A stretch of 64,000 nucleotides of DNA. Source: Punica granatum. Taxonomy: Eukaryota > Streptophyta > Magnoliopsida > Myrtales > Lythraceae. The notes under the pieces are model-generated. The model had not been told where the DNA came from. It saw nothing but the letters and a program-made list of their open reading frames with translations, and ran no database searches. The DNA is taken from positions 1-64,000 of the forward strand of contig NW_022204465.1 of NCBI RefSeq assembly GCF_007655135.1. Reading direction: 5' to 3'. The position numbers and the translations under genes are program-made. Shown here piece after piece: positions 53,201 through 64,000 of this stretch. The stretch's first letter is position 1, and the number at the start of each line of letters is the position of its first letter.

Positions 53201-56200
53201 AATATATTACCAAATTAAGATAATAATATTTTGAGTCTATGGATCAAGACATCTCATCTTCCCCATCCACATCACGAGAATATTTCCTTAATATATCCAA
53301 GATATGCTTCTTTGGGCTTGGGCTTGTTCATACTGAAATGGGCTGAAAATCCTCCGTATCATTGACGCAGCGCAGATCACGATTTTTCGCGCCTAAATTT
53401 GAACTTAGACTAGAAGGGAACAGAACACGGCTATACCCTAACGACATGCTGAAAACAAAGACTTATAGCAAACTCAAAGTATCTTTCATCAATAGCTGTT
53501 TCTGAAATATCTAGTTTTCTCTTCTAATACATTGGGGTGGACTATATAAAGGCCTAAGAAAACTATGAAACTAAAATAGGAAATTAGAATCTAGGCCGTT
53601 ACTATGTAACTTCCTAAAACAAAACAAGTAATTATTCCAAAATTGGAAACTTTAGACTCTTGACACGAACTAAAATTGCTAGTCATATATAATTCTAAAA
53701 ATATTTCTGTCTAAATTAAATATATTACCAAATTAAGATAATAATATTTTGAGTCTATGGATCAAGACATCTCATCTTCCCCATCCACATCACGAGAATA
53801 TTTCCTTAATATATCCAAGATATGCTTCTTTGGGCTTGGGCTTGTTCATACTGAAATGGGCTGAAAATCCTCCGTATCATTGACGCAGCGCAGATCACGA
53901 TTTTTCGCGCCTAAATTTGAACTTAGACTAGAAGGGAACAGAACACGGCTATACCCTAACGACATGCTGAAAACAAAGACTTATAGCAAACTCAAAGTAT
54001 CTTTCATCAATAGCTGTTTCTGAAATATCTAGTTTTCTCTTCTAATACATTGGGGTGGACTATATAAAGGCCTAAGAAAACTATGAAACTAAAATAGGAA
54101 ATTAGAATCTAGGCCGTTACTATGTAACTTCCTAAAACAAAACAAGTAATTATTCCAAAATTGGAAACTTTAGACTCTTGACACGAACTAAAATTGCTAG
54201 TCATATATAATTCTAAAAATATTTCTGTCTAAATTAAATATATTACCAAATTAAGATAATAATATTTTGAGTCTATGGATCAAGACATCTCATCTTCCCC
54301 ATCCACATCACGAGAATATTTCCTTAATATATCCAAGATATGCTTCTTTGGGCTTGGGCTTGTTCATACTGAAATGGGCTGAAAATCCTCCGTATCATTG
54401 ACGCAGCGCAGATCACGATTTTTCGCGCCTAAATTTGAACTTAGACTAGAAGGGAACAGAACACGGCTATACCCTAACGACATGCTGAAAACAAAGACTT
54501 ATAGCAAACTCAAAGTATCTTTCATCAATAGCTGTTTCTGAAATATCTAGTTTTCTCTTCTAATACATTGGGGTGGACTATATAAAGGCCTAAGAAAACT
54601 ATGAAACTAAAATAGGAAATTAGAATCTAGGCCGTTACTATGTAACTTCCTAAAACAAAACAAGTAATTATTCCAAAATTGGAAACTTTAGACTCTTGAC
54701 ACGAACTAAAATTGCTAGTCATATATAATTCTAAAAATATTTCTGTCTAAATTAAATATATTACCAAATTAAGATAATAATATTTTGAGTCTATGGATCA
54801 AGACATCTCATCTTCCCCATCCACATCACGAGAATATTTCCTTAATATATCCAAGATATGCTTCTTTGGGCTTGGGCTTGTTCATACTGAAATGGGCTGA
54901 AAATCCTCCGTATCATTGACGCAGCGCAGATCACGATTTTTCGCGCCTAAATTTGAACTTAGACTAGAAGGGAACAGAACACGGCTATACCCTAACGACA
55001 TGCTGAAAACAAAGACTTATAGCAAACTCAAAGTATCTTTCATCAATAGCTGTTTCTGAAATATCTAGTTTTCTCTTCTAATACATTGGGGTGGACTATA
55101 TAAAGGCCTAAGAAAACTATGAAACTAAAATAGGAAATTAGAATCTAGGCCGTTACTATGTAACTTCCTAAAACAAAACAAGTAATTATTCCAAAATTGG
55201 AAACTTTAGACTCTTGACACGAACTAAAATTGCTAGTCATATATAATTCTAAAAATATTTCTGTCTAAATTAAATATATTACCAAATTAAGATAATAATA
55301 TTTTGAGTCTATGGATCAAGACATCTCATCTTCCCCATCCACATCACGAGAATATTTCCTTAATATATCCAAGATATGCTTCTTTGGGCTTGGGCTTGTT
55401 CATACTGAAATGGGCTGAAAATCCTCCGTATCATTGACGCAGCGCAGATCACGATTTTTCGCGCCTAAATTTGAACTTAGACTAGAAGGGAACAGAACAC
55501 GGCTATACCCTAACGACATGCTGAAAACAAAGACTTATAGCAAACTCAAAGTATCTTTCATCAATAGCTGTTTCTGAAATATCTAGTTTTCTCTTCTAAT
55601 ACATTGGGGTGGACTATATAAAGGCCTAAGAAAACTATGAAACTAAAATAGGAAATTAGAATCTAGGCCGTTACTATGTAACTTCCTAAAACAAAACAAG
55701 TAATTATTCCAAAATTGGAAACTTTAGACTCTTGACACGAACTAAAATTGCTAGTCATATATAATTCTAAAAATATTTCTGTCTAAATTAAATATATTAC
55801 CAAATTAAGATAATAATATTTTGAGTCTATGGATCAAGACATCTCATCTTCCCCATCCACATCACGAGAATATTTCCTTAATATATCCAAGATATGCTTC
55901 TTTGGGCTTGGGCTTGTTCATACTGAAATGGGCTGAAAATCCTCCGTATCATTGACGCAGCGCAGATCACGATTTTTCGCGCCTAAATTTGAACTTAGAC
56001 TAGAAGGGAACAGAACACGGCTATACCCTAACGACATGCTGAAAACAAAGACTTATAGCAAACTCAAAGTATCTTTCATCAATAGCTGTTTCTGAAATAT
56101 CTAGTTTTCTCTTCTAATACATTGGGGTGGACTATATAAAGGCCTAAGAAAACTATGAAACTAAAATAGGAAATTAGAATCTAGGCCGTTACTATGTAAC

Positions 56201-59200
56201 TTCCTAAAACAAAACAAGTAATTATTCCAAAATTGGAAACTTTAGACTCTTGACACGAACTAAAATTGCTAGTCATATATAATTCTAAAAATATTTCTGT
56301 CTAAATTAAATATATTACCAAATTAAGATAATAATATTTTGAGTCTATGGATCAAGACATCTCATCTTCCCCATCCACATCACGAGAATATTTCCTTAAT
56401 ATATCCAAGATATGCTTCTTTGGGCTTGGGCTTGTTCATACTGAAATGGGCTGAAAATCCTCCGTATCATTGACGCAGCGCAGATCACGATTTTTCGCGC
56501 CTAAATTTGAACTTAGACTAGAAGGGAACAGAACACGGCTATACCCTAACGACATGCTGAAAACAAAGACTTATAGCAAACTCAAAGTATCTTTCATCAA
56601 TAGCTGTTTCTGAAATATCTAGTTTTCTCTTCTAATACATTGGGGTGGACTATATAAAGGCCTAAGAAAACTATGAAACTAAAATAGGAAATTAGAATCT
56701 AGGCCGTTACTATGTAACTTCCTAAAACAAAACAAGTAATTATTCCAAAATTGGAAACTTTAGACTCTTGACACGAACTAAAATTGCTAGTCATATATAA
56801 TTCTAAAAATATTTCTGTCTAAATTAAATATATTACCAAATTAAGATAATAATATTTTGAGTCTATGGATCAAGACATCTCATCTTCCCCATCCACATCA
56901 CGAGAATATTTCCTTAATATATCCAAGATATGCTTCTTTGGGCTTGGGCTTGTTCATACTGAAATGGGCTGAAAATCCTCCGTATCATTGACGCAGCGCA
57001 GATCACGATTTTTCGCGCCTAAATTTGAACTTAGACTAGAAGGGAACAGAACACGGCTATACCCTAACGACATGCTGAAAACAAAGACTTATAGCAAACT
57101 CAAAGTATCTTTCATCAATAGCTGTTTCTGAAATATCTAGTTTTCTCTTCTAATACATTGGGGTGGACTATATAAAGGCCTAAGAAAACTATGAAACTAA
57201 AATAGGAAATTAGAATCTAGGCCGTTACTATGTAACTTCCTAAAACAAAACAAGTAATTATTCCAAAATTGGAAACTTTAGACTCTTGACACGAACTAAA
57301 ATTGCTAGTCATATATAATTCTAAAAATATTTCTGTCTAAATTAAATATATTACCAAATTAAGATAATAATATTTTGAGTCTATGGATCAAGACATCTCA
57401 TCTTCCCCATCCACATCACGAGAATATTTCCTTAATATATCCAAGATATGCTTCTTTGGGCTTGGGCTTGTTCATACTGAAATGGGCTGAAAATCCTCCG
57501 TATCATTGACGCAGCGCAGATCACGATTTTTCGCGCCTAAATTTGAACTTAGACTAGAAGGGAACAGAACACGGCTATACCCTAACGACATGCTGAAAAC
57601 AAAGACTTATAGCAAACTCAAAGTATCTTTCATCAATAGCTGTTTCTGAAATATCTAGTTTTCTCTTCTAATACATTGGGGTGGACTATATAAAGGCCTA
57701 AGAAAACTATGAAACTAAAATAGGAAATTAGAATCTAGGCCGTTACTATGTAACTTCCTAAAACAAAACAAGTAATTATTCCAAAATTGGAAACTTTAGA
57801 CTCTTGACACGAACTAAAATTGCTAGTCATATATAATTCTAAAAATATTTCTGTCTAAATTAAATATATTACCAAATTAAGATAATAATATTTTGAGTCT
57901 ATGGATCAAGACATCTCATCTTCCCCATCCACATCACGAGAATATTTCCTTAATATATCCAAGATATGCTTCTTTGGGCTTGGGCTTGTTCATACTGAAA
58001 TGGGCTGAAAATCCTCCGTATCATTGACGCAGCGCAGATCACGATTTTTCGCGCCTAAATTTGAACTTAGACTAGAAGGGAACAGAACACGGCTATACCC
58101 TAACGACATGCTGAAAACAAAGACTTATAGCAAACTCAAAGTATCTTTCATCAATAGCTGTTTCTGAAATATCTAGTTTTCTCTTCTAATACATTGGGGT
58201 GGACTATATAAAGGCCTAAGAAAACTATGAAACTAAAATAGGAAATTAGAATCTAGGCCGTTACTATGTAACTTCCTAAAACAAAACAAGTAATTATTCC
58301 AAAATTGGAAACTTTAGACTCTTGACACGAACTAAAATTGCTAGTCATATATAATTCTAAAAATATTTCTGTCTAAATTAAATATATTACCAAATTAAGA
58401 TAATAATATTTTGAGTCTATGGATCAAGACATCTCATCTTCCCCATCCACATCACGAGAATATTTCCTTAATATATCCAAGATATGCTTCTTTGGGCTTG
58501 GGCTTGTTCATACTGAAATGGGCTGAAAATCCTCCGTATCATTGACGCAGCGCAGATCACGATTTTTCGCGCCTAAATTTGAACTTAGACTAGAAGGGAA
58601 CAGAACACGGCTATACCCTAACGACATGCTGAAAACAAAGACTTATAGCAAACTCAAAGTATCTTTCATCAATAGCTGTTTCTGAAATATCTAGTTTTCT
58701 CTTCTAATACATTGGGGTGGACTATATAAAGGCCTAAGAAAACTATGAAACTAAAATAGGAAATTAGAATCTAGGCCGTTACTATGTAACTTCCTAAAAC
58801 AAAACAAGTAATTATTCCAAAATTGGAAACTTTAGACTCTTGACACGAACTAAAATTGCTAGTCATATATAATTCTAAAAATATTTCTGTCTAAATTAAA
58901 TATATTACCAAATTAAGATAATAATATTTTGAGTCTATGGATCAAGACATCTCATCTTCCCCATCCACATCACGAGAATATTTCCTTAATATATCCAAGA
59001 TATGCTTCTTTGGGCTTGGGCTTGTTCATACTGAAATGGGCTGAAAATCCTCCGTATCATTGACGCAGCGCAGATCACGATTTTTCGCGCCTAAATTTGA
59101 ACTTAGACTAGAAGGGAACAGAACACGGCTATACCCTAACGACATGCTGAAAACAAAGACTTATAGCAAACTCAAAGTATCTTTCATCAATAGCTGTTTC

Positions 59201-61605
59201 TGAAATATCTAGTTTTCTCTTCTAATACATTGGGGTGGACTATATAAAGGCCTAAGAAAACTATGAAACTAAAATAGGAAATTAGAATCTAGGCCGTTAC
59301 TATGTAACTTCCTAAAACAAAACAAGTAATTATTCCAAAATTGGAAACTTTAGACTCTTGACACGAACTAAAATTGCTAGTCATATATAATTCTAAAAAT
59401 ATTTCTGTCTAAATTAAATATATTACCAAATTAAGATAATAATATTTTGAGTCTATGGATCAAGACATCTCATCTTCCCCATCCACATCACGAGAATATT
59501 TCCTTAATATATCCAAGATATGCTTCTTTGGGCTTGGGCTTGTTCATACTGAAATGGGCTGAAAATCCTCCGTATCATTGACGCAGCGCAGATCACGATT
59601 TTTCGCGCCTAAATTTGAACTTAGACTAGAAGGGAACAGAACACGGCTATACCCTAACGACATGCTGAAAACAAAGACTTATAGCAAACTCAAAGTATCT
59701 TTCATCAATAGCTGTTTCTGAAATATCTAGTTTTCTCTTCTAATACATTGGGGTGGACTATATAAAGGCCTAAGAAAACTATGAAACTAAAATAGGAAAT
59801 TAGAATCTAGGCCGTTACTATGTAACTTCCTAAAACAAAACAAGTAATTATTCCAAAATTGGAAACTTTAGACTCTTGACACGAACTAAAATTGCTAGTC
59901 ATATATAATTCTAAAAATATTTCTGTCTAAATTAAATATATTACCAAATTAAGATAATAATATTTTGAGTCTATGGATCAAGACATCTCATCTTCCCCAT
60001 CCACATCACGAGAATATTTCCTTAATATATCCAAGATATGCTTCTTTGGGCTTGGGCTTGTTCATACTGAAATGGGCTGAAAATCCTCCGTATCATTGAC
60101 GCAGCGCAGATCACGATTTTTCGCGCCTAAATTTGAACTTAGACTAGAAGGGAACAGAACACGGCTATACCCTAACGACATGCTGAAAACAAAGACTTAT
60201 AGCAAACTCAAAGTATCTTTCATCAATAGCTGTTTCTGAAATATCTAGTTTTCTCTTCTAATACATTGGGGTGGACTATATAAAGGCCTAAGAAAACTAT
60301 GAAACTAAAATAGGAAATTAGAATCTAGGCCGTTACTATGTAACTTCCTAAAACAAAACAAGTAATTATTCCAAAATTGGAAACTTTAGACTCTTGACAC
60401 GAACTAAAATTGCTAGTCATATATAATTCTAAAAATATTTCTGTCTAAATTAAATATATTACCAAATTAAGATAATAATATTTTGAGTCTATGGATCAAG
60501 ACATCTCATCTTCCCCATCCACATCACGAGAATATTTCCTTAATATATCCAAGATATGCTTCTTTGGGCTTGGGCTTGTTCATACTGAAATGGGCTGAAA
60601 ATCCTCCGTATCATTGACGCAGCGCAGATCACGATTTTTCGCGCCTAAATTTGAACTTAGACTAGAAGGGAACAGAACACGGCTATACCCTAACGACATG
60701 CTGAAAACAAAGACTTATAGCAAACTCAAAGTATCTTTCATCAATAGCTGTTTCTGAAATATCTAGTTTTCTCTTCTAATACATTGGGGTGGACTATATA
60801 AAGGCCTAAGAAAACTATGAAACTAAAATAGGAAATTAGAATCTAGGCCGTTACTATGTAACTTCCTAAAACAAAACAAGTAATTATTCCAAAATTGGAA
60901 ACTTTAGACTCTTGACACGAACTAAAATTGCTAGTCATATATAATTCTAAAAATATTTCTGTCTAAATTAAATATATTACCAAATTAAGATAATAATATT
61001 TTGAGTCTATGGATCAAGACATCTCATCTTCCCCATCCACATCACGAGAATATTTCCTTAATATATCCAAGATATGCTTCTTTGGGCTTGGGCTTGTTCA
61101 TACTGAAATGGGCTGAAAATCCTCCGTATCATTGACGCAGCGCAGATCACGATTTTTCGCGCCTAAATTTGAACTTAGACTAGAAGGGAACAGAACACGG
61201 CTATACCCTAACGACATGCTGAAAACAAAGACTTATAGCAAACTCAAAGTATCTTTCATCAATAGCTGTTTCTGAAATATCTAGTTTTCTCTTCTAATAC
61301 ATTGGGGTGGACTATATAAAGGCCTAAGAAAACTATGAAACTAAAATAGGAAATTAGAATCTAGGCCGTTACTATGTAACTTCCTAAAACAAAACAAGTA
61401 ATTATTCCAAAATTGGAAACTTTAGACTCTTGACACGAACTAAAATTGCTAGTCATATATAATTCTAAAAATATTTCTGTCTAAATTAAATATATTACCA
61501 AATTAAGATAATAATATTTTGAGTCTATGGATCAAGACATCTCATCTTCCCCATCCACATCACGAGAATATTTCCTTAATATATCCAAGATATGCTTCTT
61601 TGGGC
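50210..61605. repeat. Second homogeneous core U98-U119, 22 apparently identical monomers
   Basis: Twenty-two units of exactly 518 bp start at 50210 and repeat to 61088. I saw no differences among them or from the U56-U87 core, and all have the AAACTTTAG marker. The two cores together imply that one haplotype of the monomer has spread through most of the right half of the window, leaving the U88-U92 and U96-U97 patches as islands. An exact self-comparison was not computed. Confidence 0.9.
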
Positions 61606-64000
61606 TTGGGCTTGTTCATACTGAAATGGGCTGAAAATCCTCCGTATCATTGACGCAGCGCAGATCACGATTTTTCGCGCCTAAATTTGAACTTAGACTA
61701 GAAGGGAACAGAACACGGCTATACCCTAACGACATGCTGAAAACAAAGACTTATAGCAAACTCAAAGTATCTTTCATCAATAGCTGTTTCTGAAATATCT
61801 AGTTTTCTCTTCTAATACATTGGGGTGGACTATATAAAGGCCTAAGAAAACTATGAAACTAAATTAGGAAATTAGAATCTAGGCCGTTACTATGTAACTT
61901 CCTAAAACAAAACAAGTAATTATTCCAAAATTGGAAACTTTAGACTCTTGACACGAACTAAAATTGCTAGTCATATATAATTCTAAAAATATTTCTGTCT
62001 AAATTAAATATATTACCAAATTAAGATAATAATATTTTGAGTCTATGGATCAAGACATCTCATCTTCCCCATCCACATCACGAGAATATTTCCTTAATAT
62101 ATCCAAGATTTCTTTTTTTGGGCTTGGGCTTGTTCGTACTGAAATGGGCTGAAAATCCTCCGTATCATTGACGCAGCGCAGATCACGATTTTTCGCGCCT
62201 AAATTTGAACTTAGACTAGAAGGGAACAGAACACGGCTATACCCTAACGACATGCTGAAAACAAAGACTTATAGCAAACTCAAAGTATCTTTCATCAATA
62301 GCTGTTTCTGAAATATCTAGTTTTCTCTTCTAATACATTGGGGTGGACTATATAAAGGCCTAAGAAAACTATGAAACTAAAATAGGAAATTAGAATCTAG
62401 GCCGTTACTATGTAACTTCCTAAAACAAAACAAGTAATTATTCCAAAATTGGAAACTTTAGACTCTTGACACGAACTAAAATTGCTAGTCATATATAATT
62501 CTAAAAATATTTCTGTCTAAATTAAATATATTACCAAATTAAGATAATAATATTTTGAGTCTATGGATCAAGACATCTCATCTTCCCCATCCACATCACG
62601 AGAATATTTCCTTAATATATCCAAGATATGCTTCTTTGGGCTTGGGCTTGTTCATACTGAAATGGGCTGAAAATCCTCCGTATCATTGACGCAGCGCAGA
62701 TCACGATTTTTCGCGCCTAAATTTGAACTTAGACTAGAAGGGAACAGAACACGGCTATACCCTAACGACATGCTGAAAACAAAGACTTATAGCAAACTCA
62801 AAGTATCTTTCATCAATAGCTGTTTCTGAAATATCTAGTTTTCTCTTCTAATACATTGGGGTGGACTATATAAAGGCCTAAGAAAACTATGAAACTAAAA
62901 TAGGAAATTAGAATCTAGGCCGTTACTATGTAACTTCCTAAAACAAAACAAGTAATTATTCCAAAATTGGAAACTTTAGACTCTTGACACGAACTAAAAT
63001 TGCTAGTCATATATAATTCTAAAAATATTTCTGTCTAAATTAAATATATTACCAAATTAAGATAATAATATTTTGAGTCTATGGATCAAGACATCTCATC
63101 TTCCCCATCCACATCACGAGAATATTTCCTTAATATATCCAAGATATGCTTCTTTGGGCTTGGGCTTGTTCATACTGAAATGGGCTGAAAATCCTCCGTA
63201 TCATTGACGCAGCGCAGATCACGATTTTTCGCGCCTAAATTTGAACTTAGACTAGAAGGGAACAGAACACGGCTATACCCTAACGACATGCTGAAAACAA
63301 AGACTTATAGCAAACTCAAAGTATCTTTCATCAATAGCTGTTTCTGAAATATCTAGTTTTCTCTTCTAATACATTGGGGTGGACTATATAAAGGCCTAAG
63401 AGAACTATGAAACTAAAATAGGAAATTAGAATCTAGGCCGTTACTATGTAATTTCCTAAAACAATACAAGTAATTATTCCAAAATTGGAAACTTTAGACT
63501 CTTGACACGAACTAAAATTGCTAGTCATATATAATTCTAAAAATATTTCTGTCTAAATTAAATATATTACCAAATTAAGATAATAATATTCTTAGTCTAT
63601 GGATCAAGACATCTCATTTTCCCATCCACATCACGAGAATATTTCCTTAATATATCCAAGATATACTTCTTTGGGCTTGGGCTTGTTCATACTAGAATTG
63701 GCTGAAAATCCTCCGTATCATTGACGCAGCGCAGATCACGATTTTTCATGCCTAAATTTGAACTTAGACTAGAAGGGAACAGAACAAGGCTATACCCTAA
63801 CGACATGCTGAAAACAAAGACTTATAGCAAACTCAAAGTATCTTTCATCAATAGCTGTTTCTGAAATATCTAGTTTTCTCTTCTAATACATTGGGGTGGA
63901 CTATATAAAGGCCTAAGAGAACTATGAAACTAAAATAGGAAATTAGAATCTAGGCCGTTACTATGTAACTTCCTAAAACAAAACAAGTAATTATTCCAAA
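61606..64000. repeat. Array block U120-U124, renewed variation at the right edge
   Basis: Unit starts are 61606, 62124, 62642, 63160 and 63677; the last is cut by the window after 324 bases. U120 has A to T at 61864 and a T-rich variant at 62110-62116. U121 has A to G at 62136. U122 is consensus. U123 has AGAGAAC, GTAATTTCC, CAATACAAG and ATTCTTAG, and is 517 bp because one C is lost in the TTCCCC run near 63620. U124 begins with GATATAC and AGAATTGGCTG, loses its E2F word at 63748-63749, and has AACAAGGC and AGAGAAC. The diverged subtype is therefore increasing towards the right edge. Confidence 0.9.
63748..63749. other. E2F word destroyed in U124
   Basis: The consensus TTTCGCGCC reads TTTCATGCC here. 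Both changed bases belong to the two CpG pairs of CGCG: G to A in the first and C to T in the second. Both are the outcome expected from deamination of methylated cytosine, on opposite strands. This is the only unit in the window where I saw the E2F word broken. It lies in the diverged right-edge unit. Confidence 0.85.

Larger units (their letters stand above)
1..64000. repeat. 518-bp satellite array, 123 full monomers plus a partial one
   Basis: The window is a single direct tandem array. The anchor TTGGGCTTGTTC recurs at 1, 519, 1037, 1554, 2072, 2590, 3107, 3619, 4136, 4653, 5168 and so on to 63160 and 63677. Almost all spacings are 516 to 518; the outliers are 512 (U7) and 515 (U10). All monomers have the same orientation. 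I saw no internal sub-repeat apart from a short TTGGGC doublet at the unit junction. No insertion, inversion, transposon or unique DNA interrupts the array. Both ends of the window are inside the array, so its full length is unknown. Tandem satellites of this kind are typical of plant heterochromatin and are homogenised by unequal exchange and gene conversion. I do not recognise this family by name, and the unit length is unlike the usual plant centromere monomer of about 150 to 180 bp. Confidence 0.99.

Noticed and set aside
62050..62253. 67-codon minus-strand ORF as a real gene
   Set aside because: It arises from one stop-loss substitution in one monomer of a satellite; no domain is recognisable and the other units stop after 39 codons.
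1..64000. CRISPR array or bacterial origin
   Set aside because: There are no short repeats with unique spacers; the whole 518-bp unit repeats. The lack of coding density and the plant promoter words argue against a prokaryote.
1..64000. Ribosomal DNA spacer or 5S rDNA array
   Set aside because: No 5S, 18S or 25S sequence is present. The TATATAAAGG word slightly resembles a plant Pol I promoter but lacks the following G run, and a 5S unit would contain the 120-base gene with its internal control boxes.

Overview
The whole 64 kb window lies inside one head-to-tail satellite array. The monomer is about 518 bp and is about two-thirds A+T by eye. There are 123 complete monomers (numbered U1 to U123, U1 starting at base 1, counted from the first T of TTGGGCTTGTTC) and a 324-bp part of U124 at the right edge. 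No array edge, unique sequence, transposon, RNA gene or recognisable protein gene is present, so the array continues beyond the window on both sides. The organism is very probably a flowering plant. The monomer carries plant-type promoter words (three TGGGCT site II words, an E2F word, a CTATATAAAG TATA box), and such an array fits a long-read plant assembly. The species cannot be named from the sequence.

Layout. U1-U8 (1-4135) carry the most scattered substitutions and small indels. U9-U22 (4136-11375) are closer to consensus, with single-base deletions and one odd unit (U15). U23-U55 (11376-28453) are nearly uniform except for one marker after the CArG word, where AAACCTTAG, AAACTTTAG and AAACTTAG alternate in runs. 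U56-U87 (28454-45029) are 32 units of exactly 518 bp in which I saw no difference. U88-U92 (45030-47619) contain patches of a diverged subtype. U93-U95 are consensus, and U96-U97 (49174-50209) hold a second variant cluster. U98-U119 (50210-61605) are 22 more apparently identical units. U120-U124 (61606-64000) become variable again, and the diverged subtype returns at the right edge.

Each monomer reads like a captured piece of a plant Pol II promoter and leader. In order on the + strand it has site II words, TGACG, E2F, a TATA box, two tiny upstream ORFs (one a bare ATG-TAA), a palindromic CArG word, an AT-rich stretch, and an ATG opening a 35-codon ORF that ends in the next monomer. These are sequence words only; nothing in the window proves transcription or protein binding. 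If functional, the array would offer over a hundred copies of each site, and transcription would produce tandem non-coding RNA. The two ORFs longer than 60 codons (complement 172-369 and 62050-62253) are single-unit accidents caused by loss of a stop codon.
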